Shown here piece after piece: positions 16,738 to 24,763 of a stretch of DNA of 64,000 nucleotides. The notes beneath the pieces are model-generated. The model was not told the DNA's origin. It was given only the letters and a program-made list of their open reading frames with translations, and made no database searches. The translations under genes were made by a program, and so were the position numbers. Every line of letters begins with the position of its first letter. The stretch's first letter is position 1. The stretch comes from JAHECQ01 sp047638695 (GTDB taxonomy: Bacteria; Actinomycetota; Acidimicrobiia; Acidimicrobiales; SZUA-35): positions 3,883 through 67,882 of the forward strand of contig JBLINY010000012.1 in the NCBI GenBank assembly GCA_047638695.1, read 5' to 3'.

Positions 16738-17688
16738 ATGGGCATCAACATCGAACCGCTGGGACCATTATTTGGAGCCAAGGTCAGCGGTTGCGACCTG
16801 GGCAATCTCGACGAGCGCACCTTTCTCGATATCCGTGGGGCCCTGGTCGAACATGAGCTGCTGGTCTTCGAGGGACAACCCATCACGGCCGACGACCAGG
16901 TCGCGTTCGGCCGCATGTTCGGCGATCTCAGTGTTAGCCCGTTCTCGCCGAGCTCCGATGAAGTACCCGAGCTCATCGTGCTCGATAATCACGGCGAGGC
17001 GCCTCGCCCTCTCACCGATGTCTGGCACAGCGACGAAACGTTTCGAGCCGAACCGCCGATGGCGACCATTCTCCGCTCTCGGATCAGCCCCCAGTTCGGC
17101 GGCGACACGATGTTCGCCAGCATGACGGCCGCGTACGATGCACTCAGCGATCGGATGAAGCAGTACCTCGCCGGGCTAACGGCCACCCATGGTCATGGCC
17201 GATTCGGGCAGATCCTGGCTGACGATCCCGAACGCCTCCACATTCTGCAGCGGGTACAGCGCGAACATCCGGTGGCGCATCACCCGGTGGTGCGAATCCA
17301 CCCCGAGTCAGGTCGGTCGGCGATCTTCGTAAACGCTCACTTCACTACTCGCATCGATGGTTTGAGCGACGATGAGAGCAGCGCCATCCTCGACTTCTTG
17401 CTTCGTCAGCCGCTGGTAGCCGAATTTCAAGTGCGGGTGTCCTGGCGACCGGATCAGCTGGTGATGTGGGACAACCGTTCGGTGCAGCACTATGCCCCCA
17501 ACGACTATTTGCCGCAGCGGCGACGTATGGAAAGAGTCACCATCCGAGGTGACAAGCCCATTGGTGATGGATCGTCCGATGGCCCTGTCACAGCTGTCCG
17601 GGGCATCGAGCCTCGACACACAGGCACGTCGATCGGCGGTGATGGTCGCGAGGTCGCGGCGACTCGGGCAATGGGAAGCGATCGTTAG
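16738..17688 (+). CDS. TauD/TfdA-family 2-oxoglutarate-dependent dioxygenase
   Basis: A 316-residue protein. The iron ligands are WHSDET (His97, Asp99) and the late QHYAPNDY (His251); the 2-oxoglutarate arginine lies in RRRMERVTIRGD, and the FGG-DT and RIHPESGR motifs agree with the family. Such enzymes hydroxylate taurine, 2,4-D, alkyl sulfates or similar acids using Fe(II), O2 and 2-oxoglutarate. The last 40 residues, after the RGD strand, look like an unstructured tail made by read-through of low-complexity sequence. Its TAG overlaps the stop of the convergent acyl-CoA dehydrogenase. A second TauD protein is at 23864. Confidence 0.9.
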   Translation: MGINIEPLGPLFGAKVSGCDLGNLDERTFLDIRGALVEHELLVFEGQPITADDQVAFGRMFGDLSVSPFSPSSDEVPELIVLDNHGEAPRPLTDVWHSDETFRAEPPMATILRSRISPQFGGDTMFASMTAAYDALSDRMKQYLAGLTATHGHGRFGQILADDPERLHILQRVQREHPVAHHPVVRIHPESGRSAIFVNAHFTTRIDGLSDDESSAILDFLLRQPLVAEFQVRVSWRPDQLVMWDNRSVQHYAPNDYLPQRRRMERVTIRGDKPIGDGSSDGPVTAVRGIEPRHTGTSIGGDGREVAATRAMGSDR

Positions 17689-18926
17689 TCACTGCCTGTT
17701 GGGACATTGCTTGTTGGGACATTGCTTGTTGGGACATTGCTTGTTGGGACACTGCCTGTTGGGACATTGCCTGTTGGGATGTCGGCCCAGAGGCGTCGGG
17801 CAATCACCACGTTCTGAATCTCGGTTGTGCCGTCGACATAGCCGGTGAGGCGGGCTGCCTCGAGGTGGCGGGGGAGCGGGTTGTCGACCGACCGCTTGTA
17901 TCCGGCGGCACCCATGGCCTGCATGCAGTCGGCCACCCGCTGTTGAGCCTTGCGGGCTGCGAACTTCTTAGCGTGAGCGGCCATCAGCGCGGCGTCATCG
18001 CCGTCTTGAAGCAGTCGCGCCGCTCGGTATGTGAGAAGGCGAGTGGCCGCTAGATCGGTGGCGACGTCGGCCAAGAGCCATTGCACGCCCTGTTTGTCGG
18101 CGATCGTGCCACCAAAGGCCTGCCGTTGCTTGGTGTGAGCCAGTGCGACGTCGAGCGACCGACGCATGAGGCCACAACACATCGCACCGACAAGGGTTCG
18201 GGCCAAGTCGATGGCTTCGAGCGCAGCGGCGAAGGCCTCGCCGACGGGAATGAGTGTGTTTTCTACACCAACCCGTACGTCGTTGAAGGCAAAACCTCCC
18301 GTGCCTGATGCGTGGGCGCCCATCATTTCGTAGGGGTCGGAACGGACCACCCCTGCCAGGTCAGCATCGACCACAATGGCGACGATGCCCCGGTGTCCAA
18401 GTGCTGGATCGGTTTGGGCATAGACGTTCAAGAGCCCAGCATCGCTGGCGTTCGTGACCCACGCCTTCTCGCCATTGACAACCCACTCGTCTCCATCACG
18501 CCGAGCCGACGTGGTGATGGCTGCAGCGTCGGACCCGGCACCTGGTTCGGTCAACAGGAAGGCGCCTAATCGGTCACCCGAAACCAGGGCAGGGAGCACC
18601 GTGTCGAGCAGATGGTCGTTTCCGTTCGAGGCGACCGCTCGGGCCATGTTGTTGTGCACGACCAAGCTGAAGGCGGCCGAAAAATCAGCCGCAGTGAGCT
18701 CCTCCATCACTCGTGCCAACGTCACTTCCCCGAGACCTCGGCCGCCGAGTCGTTGTGGAACGAGCAAAGCCAGGAGGTCGGCATCGGCTGCGGCGGTGAA
18801 CGACTCGCGGGCGAAACGTCGCTCGCGTTCCCAGTCTTCGGCCAGCGGATCGACTATCTCAGCGGCCAGGCGCTTGGCCGAGTCGATGACAGCTTGCTCG
18901 GGCGGGGTGACATGGTCGTCGGCCAT
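17685..18926 (-). CDS. acyl-CoA dehydrogenase with a repetitive C-terminal tail
   Basis: A 413-residue flavoprotein starting at ATG 18926. The FAD region reads LGAFLLTEPGAGSDAAAITTSARRDG and the C-terminal signature YVDGTTEIQNVVIARRLW is clear. After that, where the family normally ends, come six pentapeptide units of type VPT(S/G)N encoded by a 15-nt tandem repeat; the tail has no known function and probably appeared by replication slippage. Its stop codon overlaps that of the convergent TauD gene. It runs away from the thioesterase/crotonase pair, so all of them plausibly serve beta-oxidation-like catabolism. Confidence 0.9.
   Translation of the reverse strand: MADDHVTPPEQAVIDSAKRLAAEIVDPLAEDWERERRFARESFTAAADADLLALLVPQRLGGRGLGEVTLARVMEELTAADFSAAFSLVVHNNMARAVASNGNDHLLDTVLPALVSGDRLGAFLLTEPGAGSDAAAITTSARRDGDEWVVNGEKAWVTNASDAGLLNVYAQTDPALGHRGIVAIVVDADLAGVVRSDPYEMMGAHASGTGGFAFNDVRVGVENTLIPVGEAFAAALEAIDLARTLVGAMCCGLMRRSLDVALAHTKQRQAFGGTIADKQGVQWLLADVATDLAATRLLTYRAARLLQDGDDAALMAAHAKKFAARKAQQRVADCMQAMGAAGYKRSVDNPLPRHLEAARLTGYVDGTTEIQNVVIARRLWADIPTGNVPTGSVPTSNVPTSNVPTSNVPTGSD
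17691..17780 (-). repeat. six 15-nt tandem repeats encoding the VPTSN tail of the acyl-CoA dehydrogenase
   Basis: Six units of type ATTGCTTGTTGGGAC (plus strand) in an unbroken run; the three central ones are identical. The period is a multiple of three, so the frame of the minus-strand gene is kept and only the tail length changes. Confidence 0.95.
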
Positions 18927-18957
18927 GTGAGCGATGGTAGGGCGGCCTTCGGGTCGA

Positions 18958-18993
18958 ACCTGGCCGCCAGCTCGGACCTGGCCGCCAGCTCGG
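18958..18993. repeat. 18-nt direct repeat in a divergent promoter region
   Basis: ACCTGGCCGCCAGCTCGG occurs twice head to tail, followed by the start of a third unit (ACCTG). It lies between the start of the acyl-CoA dehydrogenase (18926) and the start of the thioesterase (19034), so copy-number change would alter the spacing of the promoters there. Confidence 0.85.
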
Positions 18994-19033
18994 ACCTGAC
19001 AAGACTCCCCGAAGTCAGCTACCAACAGTGCCG

Positions 19034-19513
19034 ATGAACGTTGATCCGAACCGGCCATGGGCCACGACCGAACCAGGGCAGTTGGTAGCCAAAGGACACC
19101 TGGCCGGTGATGTGCTCGAAGCCTGGAAGTGGAAGATTGTCGAGACTGCCCCGGGACTGCTGGTGGTTGAGGCAGGCTTGCCCGAGAAGCTGCTGAACCC
19201 GCAAGGCCAACTCTTTGGTGGTTTCACGCCGACCTATGTCGACTTCGTCTCGCTGTACACCGTGCACTCCACTGACCCTGACGCCGATCCCACGTCACCC
19301 CGGCACTGGCTGACCACGATCAACATGCGTTGCGACTATTTCGAACCGATCGTGGGCCCGACCTTCACCATCAAGGGCGAGCTTGTGAATCAGCGGGGAC
19401 TCTCGTCACTGGTGTCGACAAAATTCTTCCAGGGTGACGAGATGGCAGCCCACGCCCTGACGACTCTGCGCAGCCTCCCATCGGTGCAGACCGAGCCGGC
19501 GAGACAGAACTGA
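19034..19513 (+). CDS. PaaI-type hotdog thioesterase
   Basis: About 159 residues in the hotdog pattern: a first strand region, then LLNPQGQLFGGFTPTYVDFVSLYTV in which NPQGxxFGG is the catalytic-loop/helix signature, and a sheet TTINMRCDYFEPIVG and later ALTTLRSLP. Such enzymes hydrolyse acyl-CoA thioesters. ATG at 19034 is chosen; GTG at 19028 (two codons earlier) is possible. Its TGA overlaps the ATG of the crotonase (TGATG), so the two are coupled and probably act on the same CoA intermediates. Confidence 0.82.
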   Translation: MNVDPNRPWATTEPGQLVAKGHLAGDVLEAWKWKIVETAPGLLVVEAGLPEKLLNPQGQLFGGFTPTYVDFVSLYTVHSTDPDADPTSPRHWLTTINMRCDYFEPIVGPTFTIKGELVNQRGLSSLVSTKFFQGDEMAAHALTTLRSLPSVQTEPARQN

Positions 19514-20274
19514 TGACCGACCTGATTGTGATCGAACGCCCGGTCGAACGCGTTGCCCACGTTGTCCTAAATCGTCCGGAGCGAAGAAACGCGCTTATCG
19601 GTCCGCTGGCCGACCAGCTCGGTGACGCCCTTGAGTCGCTCAATGCCGACGATTCGGTCAGCGTGGTTGTCATTCGCGGCGCGGGGCACGCCTTCTGTTC
19701 CGGCCTTGATCTGAAAGCCTTCAGTGAAGAGCCGCAGCCCGATTGGGTTCCGATATTCGCTGAAAAGTGGCAGCGGGTCCACCGGGCGTTGTTCAACTCT
19801 GACCGGATCGTCATCGGCGCACTTGAGCGTGCGGCCGTTAACGGCGGGGCGGCCCTCGCTCTGGCCTGTGACTTCCTGGTAGCTGGTGATGGTGCATTCC
19901 TACAGGTAGGTGAGATCCAGCAGGGCATGGCCGCGCCGATGAATATGGCCTGGCTCCGCCTGCGGCACAGCGAAGCGCTAGCTGCGCGGATCGCGCTCCT
20001 GGGTGATCGCCTTACCGGATCGCAGCTGGTAGATCTCGGTATCGCCCTTGTCTCGGTGCCTGATGGCGACGGCCACGAGAATGATGTTGTCGAGGCCGCT
20101 GACCAGTTGGCCGGTCGTTTGGCTGCTCACGATCCGATGGGTGCCAAGCGAATCAAGGCATCGCTGCGGCGAACCGGTCGTCCGGAGTCGGCCGAAGATT
20201 GGTTTGCCCAGGCGGTAGCCGCTGATCCGCTTGCCGGGGTTCGACTGAAGCCCAGAGCAGCCGAGAACAAATAG
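19513..20274 (+). CDS. enoyl-CoA hydratase/isomerase family protein (crotonase)
   Basis: A 253-residue crotonase. The first oxyanion region is GAGHAFCSGLDLKAF, the second is ALERAAVNGGAALALACD, and the fold ends with the usual helices (DPMGAKRIKASLRR). The position of the catalytic glutamates reads FLQVGEIQQGMAAPMN, one residue frame away from the common PEVxLGL, so I cannot tell hydratase from isomerase or hydrolase activity. Coupled with the thioesterase upstream. Ends 34 bases before the convergent nitronate monooxygenase gene. Confidence 0.85.
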   Translation: MTDLIVIERPVERVAHVVLNRPERRNALIGPLADQLGDALESLNADDSVSVVVIRGAGHAFCSGLDLKAFSEEPQPDWVPIFAEKWQRVHRALFNSDRIVIGALERAAVNGGAALALACDFLVAGDGAFLQVGEIQQGMAAPMNMAWLRLRHSEALAARIALLGDRLTGSQLVDLGIALVSVPDGDGHENDVVEAADQLAGRLAAHDPMGAKRIKASLRRTGRPESAEDWFAQAVAADPLAGVRLKPRAAENK

Positions 20275-20308
20275 TGTTGGCCCTTCCGTGTAGGTCGGCG
20301 GCGATGGG

Positions 20309-21397
20309 TCAGCGTGCGAGGTTGGCTACAACCGCTTCGGCCTCTGCCACAACGGCGGCCATGACTTCGGCAACCGGACGAACTGTTCGGGCGTAGCCAA
20401 TGCCCTGTCCCGCCCCGGAGTGCAGCAGCGGCTCCACCCCATGTTCGTCGATGGCCCCGAGCAGATCGCCGACGAGTACGTCCTGATAGGGCATCTTCAG
20501 TGGGGTTGGCGCGTTCTCGGCCTCCCACTCGTCGCTCCAAGCGGAGCGGATCTGGCGGAAGGTCTTTCCGCTCTCGCTACGGGTGATGACGGTGTCGGCC
20601 GAGGTGGCATTCAGCAGCTTCTCGACTAATGCTGGCTGCATGTGGCCCGCGTGCTCGGTCGTCGTGAGCCAGATGGTGCCGGCCCATACGCCCTGAGCCC
20701 CCATGGCCAGGGCTGCAGCCATATGGCGTCCGGTGGCGACGCCGCCGGCGGCAAGCACAGGAATGTCGCCGCAGGCATCGACGATCTGCGGGACCAGGGA
20801 GAAGGTGCCGATGGTGCCGGTGTGCGCTCCTGCTTCGGCGCCCTGGGCCACGATGATGTCGACACCGGAGTTCACGGCCCGATGCACATGGCGGGGGCTT
20901 CCGATCAGCGCAGCGGTTGCCTTGCCCAACTCCTTGGCTTTCTCCACCGCTGGTCGCGGCGCACCAATACCGCACGCGAACAGGTCGACATCGCTGGCCA
21001 TGACCGCTTCAAGTTGTTCGGACTCGATCTCGGCCGACCGGATGAAGCGAGTACGCATACCCGGTCCGCTTGGCTCGGGCACCTCGAATTTGTCGATGAT
21101 GTTCTGAACGAACGCCTTGTGTTCGGCTGGCACGTGACGTTCGATGGCCTCGCGACTGTTGTGTTCGGGCATGCCATCGGGCAACACGAGATCTACGCCG
21201 AACGGCTTGTCACCGACAAGCCGTCTGATTTGGGCAAGCTCGTCGGCGATTTCGTGGGGGAACCGCCGGGTTGCGCCGTAGACGCCGAGCCCTCCGGCAT
21301 TGGTTATGGCGGCAACGGTGCCGATGTCATGGGCGAAGCCGAACATCGGGTGTTCGATGCCGAACCGTCGGCACACGTCAGTGGTTAGTCGTCCCAT
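20309..21397 (-). CDS. nitronate monooxygenase family flavoprotein
   Basis: A 362-residue TIM-barrel protein. The start GIEHPMFGFAHDIGTVAAITNAGGLGVYG is the family's first strand-loop-helix, and the FMN region GVDIIVAQGAEAGAHTG, then IPVLAAGGVATGRHMAAALAMGAQGVWAGT, binds FMN phosphate. These enzymes oxidise alkyl nitronates (formerly 2-nitropropane dioxygenase) but many members have other roles, including enoyl reduction. It is the last gene of a nine-gene minus-strand run; the gap to the acyl-CoA dehydrogenase upstream is 38 bases, so it may have its own promoter. Confidence 0.88.
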   Translation of the reverse strand: MGRLTTDVCRRFGIEHPMFGFAHDIGTVAAITNAGGLGVYGATRRFPHEIADELAQIRRLVGDKPFGVDLVLPDGMPEHNSREAIERHVPAEHKAFVQNIIDKFEVPEPSGPGMRTRFIRSAEIESEQLEAVMASDVDLFACGIGAPRPAVEKAKELGKATAALIGSPRHVHRAVNSGVDIIVAQGAEAGAHTGTIGTFSLVPQIVDACGDIPVLAAGGVATGRHMAAALAMGAQGVWAGTIWLTTTEHAGHMQPALVEKLLNATSADTVITRSESGKTFRQIRSAWSDEWEAENAPTPLKMPYQDVLVGDLLGAIDEHGVEPLLHSGAGQGIGYARTVRPVAEVMAAVVAEAEAVVANLAR

Positions 21398-21435
21398 GTG
21401 GATGTCTCCAGTTTGAGCTTCATCTGAGTTCTAGA

Positions 21436-22638
21436 TCATCGCTCGGTGTGCCGCCGAAATTCGCGACGAGCAATGCCCATCAAGTGCACCTCATCGGGGC
21501 CGTCTGCGATCCGGAGCGAACGAAGCGAGGCGTACCAGTGAGCCAAAGGTGTGTCATCGGAGACGCCCGCTGCCCCGAACACCTGGATGGCGCGGTCCAC
21601 GACGGTGGTGGCAGTTCGCATCACCTGCACCTTGATCAACGACATGTGCGGCGCTGCTGCTTTGTCACCCTGCTGGTCCATCAGCCACGCTGTTCTCAAC
21701 GTGAGTAGTCGGGCGGCCTCGATCTCGATTCGGGCCTCTGCCACCCAGTCCATCACGTTGGCTCGGGTACTCACCGCAGCGCCGAATGTGGAACGGGTGG
21801 GAGCCCGCTCGCACATCAGACGCAGGGCCTCTTCGGCGATGCCGATGATGCGCATGCAATGCTGAACCCGGGCTGGGCCGAGTCGCGCCTGGCCGATGGC
21901 GAAACCGCCGCCGACCTGGCCCAGCACGCTGTCGTTCGGTACTCGCAGGTTCTCAAGGGTGAGTTCGACATGGCCATCGGGATCGAGATAGCCGAACTTA
22001 GGCAAGTTGCGAACAATGGTGAGGCCCTCGGCCTCGATCGGCACGATGAACTGGGTATGGCGGGTATGGGCCGACCCTTCGGGGTCGGTGCTGGCCACAG
22101 TCATGAGGTATGCGCACTGAGGATGCAGCACGCCGCTGATGTACCACTTGCGTCCGTTGAGCACCCAATGGTCACCATCGAGAGTTGCCGTTGAAGCAAT
22201 GTTCGAAGCATCGCTGGAAGCGGTGTGCGGCTCGGTCATGGCGAAGGCCGACTTGATCTGGCCATCGAGTTGAGGTTCGAGCCAACGTTCCTTCTGAGTA
22301 TCGCTTCCATAGATGATCATGGCGTCGCCATTGATGTTCGAGGGCGCATCGCAATTGGTGGCCTCTTGGGCCAGCGGGTGGATACCCATCATTTCGGCCA
22401 GCGGTGCATAGTCGACAAAGGAAAGACCGGGCCCGTAATCCGGGTGACGAACACACAGGTTCCACAGCCCGGCGGCTCGGGCCGAAGCTTTCAACGCTTC
22501 GATGGTTGGTGGTTGCTGATCCGGATGCCGCTTGCGCTCGACATCGGCGGTAGTCGCGGCGGGCACCACCTTGGTGGCAATAAAATCGGCAAGCTGCTCG
22601 CCCAGCTCGTTTGATCGGGATGACCGTTCGAAGTCCAT
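21436..22638 (-). CDS. acyl-CoA dehydrogenase, ACAD10/11-like
   Basis: A 400-residue acyl-CoA dehydrogenase. FAD/substrate loop is KSAFAMTEPHTASSDASNI (with TEP before the variable part), then WVLNGRKWYISG, and the C-terminal signature is ADGPDEVHLMGIARREF, the variant found in ACAD10/11-like enzymes and their bacterial relatives, rather than GGTxEIQ. Those human enzymes act on branched, hydroxylated or long acyl-CoAs. It follows a second acyl-CoA dehydrogenase after 9 bases, so the pair could form a hetero-oligomer, as FadE26/27 and FadE28/29 of steroid degraders do (inference; both here are full length). Confidence 0.9.
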   Translation of the reverse strand: MDFERSSRSNELGEQLADFIATKVVPAATTADVERKRHPDQQPPTIEALKASARAAGLWNLCVRHPDYGPGLSFVDYAPLAEMMGIHPLAQEATNCDAPSNINGDAMIIYGSDTQKERWLEPQLDGQIKSAFAMTEPHTASSDASNIASTATLDGDHWVLNGRKWYISGVLHPQCAYLMTVASTDPEGSAHTRHTQFIVPIEAEGLTIVRNLPKFGYLDPDGHVELTLENLRVPNDSVLGQVGGGFAIGQARLGPARVQHCMRIIGIAEEALRLMCERAPTRSTFGAAVSTRANVMDWVAEARIEIEAARLLTLRTAWLMDQQGDKAAAPHMSLIKVQVMRTATTVVDRAIQVFGAAGVSDDTPLAHWYASLRSLRIADGPDEVHLMGIARREFRRHTER

Positions 22639-22647
22639 TTGAGCGTC

Positions 22648-23850
22648 CTAGTTCTTCAACAGATCGCGGTACGGCGTGTCTCGGTCTGGCCCCGGCTCGC
22701 TGGGGAGGCCGAGCGCTCGCTCGCCGAGCGTGTTGCGCTGAATCTCATCGGTCCCTCCGCCCAAGCTCATTCCTCGACAATTCAGCATGTGGTAGGCGAA
22801 GTAGTCGTCGTCAGCGTGCCGGTCGACCGACAGGTCGGGGTCCCAGGCTGGTGATGCCGGGAAAGCGAGCGCGGCGGCCAAGTCGGCGGCCGCCCGCCCC
22901 TGTTTGGTGCGCCAGAGCTTGCCGATCGACGGGTGTAAGTCACGGGCTCCGATCCAACCGACCACCTTTTCGCCCGAATGCAGACGGGCGAGCTGCTGGC
23001 GAACGATTGGGTCATGCGACCGTCCGACTCGCTCGGCCAGCTCAATGAGCTGCGCTACCGGAATAGGTGACCGGCCTGCCTTTGAACGCTGGGTCGCCGA
23101 ACCACTCATGGAGCCGGCTCCAGTCTGCAGGCGCTCGTGGCCCAGAAGGGCAACGGCTGTTGCCCAGCCGCCGTTGACCTCGCCGACCACCCAATCGCGG
23201 GGAATGCGAGCTTCGTCGATGAAGATTTCGTTGAACTCGGCCTCGCCCGTCATCTGGACGAGCGGCCGGACGTCAACTCCCGGCTGTTCCATGGGCAGGA
23301 TGAACATGGTGATGCCACGGTGCTTGGGCAGGTCAGGGTCGGTACGGGCGAGAAGAATGGCGTACTGACTGTTCTGGGCACCCGAGGTCCAGACTTTCTG
23401 GCCGCTGACGATCCACTCGTCGCCATCGAGGTCGGCTTTCGTCGCCAGTGAGGCCAGATCGGAACCTGATCCGGGTTCGGAGTACATCTGGCACCAGATC
23501 TCGTCGCCTCGGAGACCGGCCTGCAGGAATCGCTGTTTCAATTCGTCGCTGCCGTGATCTCGAACGGTTGGCATAGCCATGCCAACTCCGATGCCGAATG
23601 CTGCGTCTTCGCGAGGTATGCGGCCGCGGCTCAGGTCCTTGTAGAGCTGTTGATGTTCTGCCGGTAGTTCTCGCCCGCCATAGGCCACCGGGTAGTCAAG
23701 GGCAGCCAGACCACAGTCGTAGAGTGCGCTACGCCATGCTCGGGCCCGGCTCAGGGCGCCGGCCACGCCCTCGAGCGCATCGGGCAGAGTCTGGTCGAAG
23801 AATGATTCGACCTCTTGGCGAAATGCAGCAAGTGATGGCGCAGGCGTCAT
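22648..23850 (-). CDS. acyl-CoA dehydrogenase (FadE type)
   Basis: A 400-residue flavoprotein. CQMYSEPGSGSDLASLATKA is the FAD/substrate loop, KVWTSGAQNSQYAILLART the following strand, and MSLGGGTDEIQRNTLGERALGLPSEPG the C-terminal signature. It resembles the acyl-CoA dehydrogenase at 10441 more than its neighbour at 21436. Gaps of 9 bases to the next dehydrogenase and 13 to the TauD gene upstream show that they share a transcript. The long-chain or cyclic acyl-CoA range of this branch fits with the monooxygenase and hydrolase genes further upstream in the run. Confidence 0.9.
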   Translation of the reverse strand: MTPAPSLAAFRQEVESFFDQTLPDALEGVAGALSRARAWRSALYDCGLAALDYPVAYGGRELPAEHQQLYKDLSRGRIPREDAAFGIGVGMAMPTVRDHGSDELKQRFLQAGLRGDEIWCQMYSEPGSGSDLASLATKADLDGDEWIVSGQKVWTSGAQNSQYAILLARTDPDLPKHRGITMFILPMEQPGVDVRPLVQMTGEAEFNEIFIDEARIPRDWVVGEVNGGWATAVALLGHERLQTGAGSMSGSATQRSKAGRSPIPVAQLIELAERVGRSHDPIVRQQLARLHSGEKVVGWIGARDLHPSIGKLWRTKQGRAAADLAAALAFPASPAWDPDLSVDRHADDDYFAYHMLNCRGMSLGGGTDEIQRNTLGERALGLPSEPGPDRDTPYRDLLKN

Positions 23851-23863
23851 GAGCCGAATCTAC

Positions 23864-24709
23864 CTATACAGGACGGTCGCCGATCAGGGTGACCCGTTCG
23901 ACCCGGCGGTTGTGGCCACCGTGATCGGGCACGGCGTAGTGCTGAGTACATCGATTGTCCCACTGAGCAATGCTGTTCGGCCGCCAGCGAAAGCGGACCT
24001 GAACCTCGGGAATGGTCGATTGTTCGAACAGGCGGTAGCGGAGCTCACGACTTTCGTCGGGCGTCATGCCATCGATGGTCAGCATGAAGTTCTGGGCCAT
24101 GAACAGGCCTTTGCGGCCAGTCTCCGGGTGTGTCCGAACCAGCGGGTGCTTCTGGTCGGGAAACTCCTCGCGAGTTTCGGCTAGCTGCTCGGCCGTCTGC
24201 CCACGACCGAAAACCTTGGCGTAGGAGTGGATGGCGTAGAGCCCATCGATCTCTTCTTTGATCTTGTCCGGCAGAAGTTCGTATGCCAGTTCCATGTTGG
24301 CGAAACACGTGTCGCCGCCGTAGGCGGGAAAGACACGACCGAGCAGGATCGACCCCAATGGCGGGCACTCACGGAAGGTGACGTCGGTGTGCCATGACTC
24401 GGCCGCGACGAACGCATCGGGCTTCGAGTCGATGACCAGGATCTCGGGATGGCCGTCGACCTGTGGGCTGAACGGATGCACTTCGAGCTGGCCAAACGCA
24501 CGGCCGTAGGTGAGATGTTGCTCGTGGGTGAGGTTCTGTTCGCGGAAGAACAGGACTTTGTGATCGAGCCACGCTTGCTTGAGTTCGGCAACGATCTCGT
24601 CGTCAAAGTCGCGCAGGTCTACGTTGGCGATCTCAGCACCGATCGAACCCGTGAGTGGTTCGACCTGGATCCGGTTGAAGTCCCTTATCGATGTTGCATC
24701 GACTCGCAT
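23864..24709 (-). CDS. TauD/TfdA-family 2-oxoglutarate-dependent dioxygenase
   Basis: A 281-residue protein. ESWHTDVTF supplies iron ligands His107 and Asp109, AQWDNRCTQHYA the third histidine, and RRVERVTLIGDRP the 2-oxoglutarate arginine. The YGGDTCFANMELAY and RTHPETGRKGLF motifs make this a close match to taurine/alpha-ketoglutarate dioxygenases. ATG at 24709 follows AAGGGGAC at a good distance, so the longer frame to 24739 was not used. It lies upstream of two acyl-CoA dehydrogenases and 54 bases after the MFS gene. Alkyl sulfates are a known substrate class of TauD relatives and would fit an alkyl sulfatase-bearing genome, but this is speculation. Confidence 0.9.
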   Translation of the reverse strand: MRVDATSIRDFNRIQVEPLTGSIGAEIANVDLRDFDDEIVAELKQAWLDHKVLFFREQNLTHEQHLTYGRAFGQLEVHPFSPQVDGHPEILVIDSKPDAFVAAESWHTDVTFRECPPLGSILLGRVFPAYGGDTCFANMELAYELLPDKIKEEIDGLYAIHSYAKVFGRGQTAEQLAETREEFPDQKHPLVRTHPETGRKGLFMAQNFMLTIDGMTPDESRELRYRLFEQSTIPEVQVRFRWRPNSIAQWDNRCTQHYAVPDHGGHNRRVERVTLIGDRPV

Positions 24710-24763
24710 GATGGTCCCCTTCAGACGTCGTGAGGGCAAGCGTAGGGGATGCCCTGGGATGCG

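Noticed and set aside
17691..17780. A CRISPR-like array
   Set aside because: The units are contiguous with no spacers and are coding; the same is true for the 13-nt arrays.
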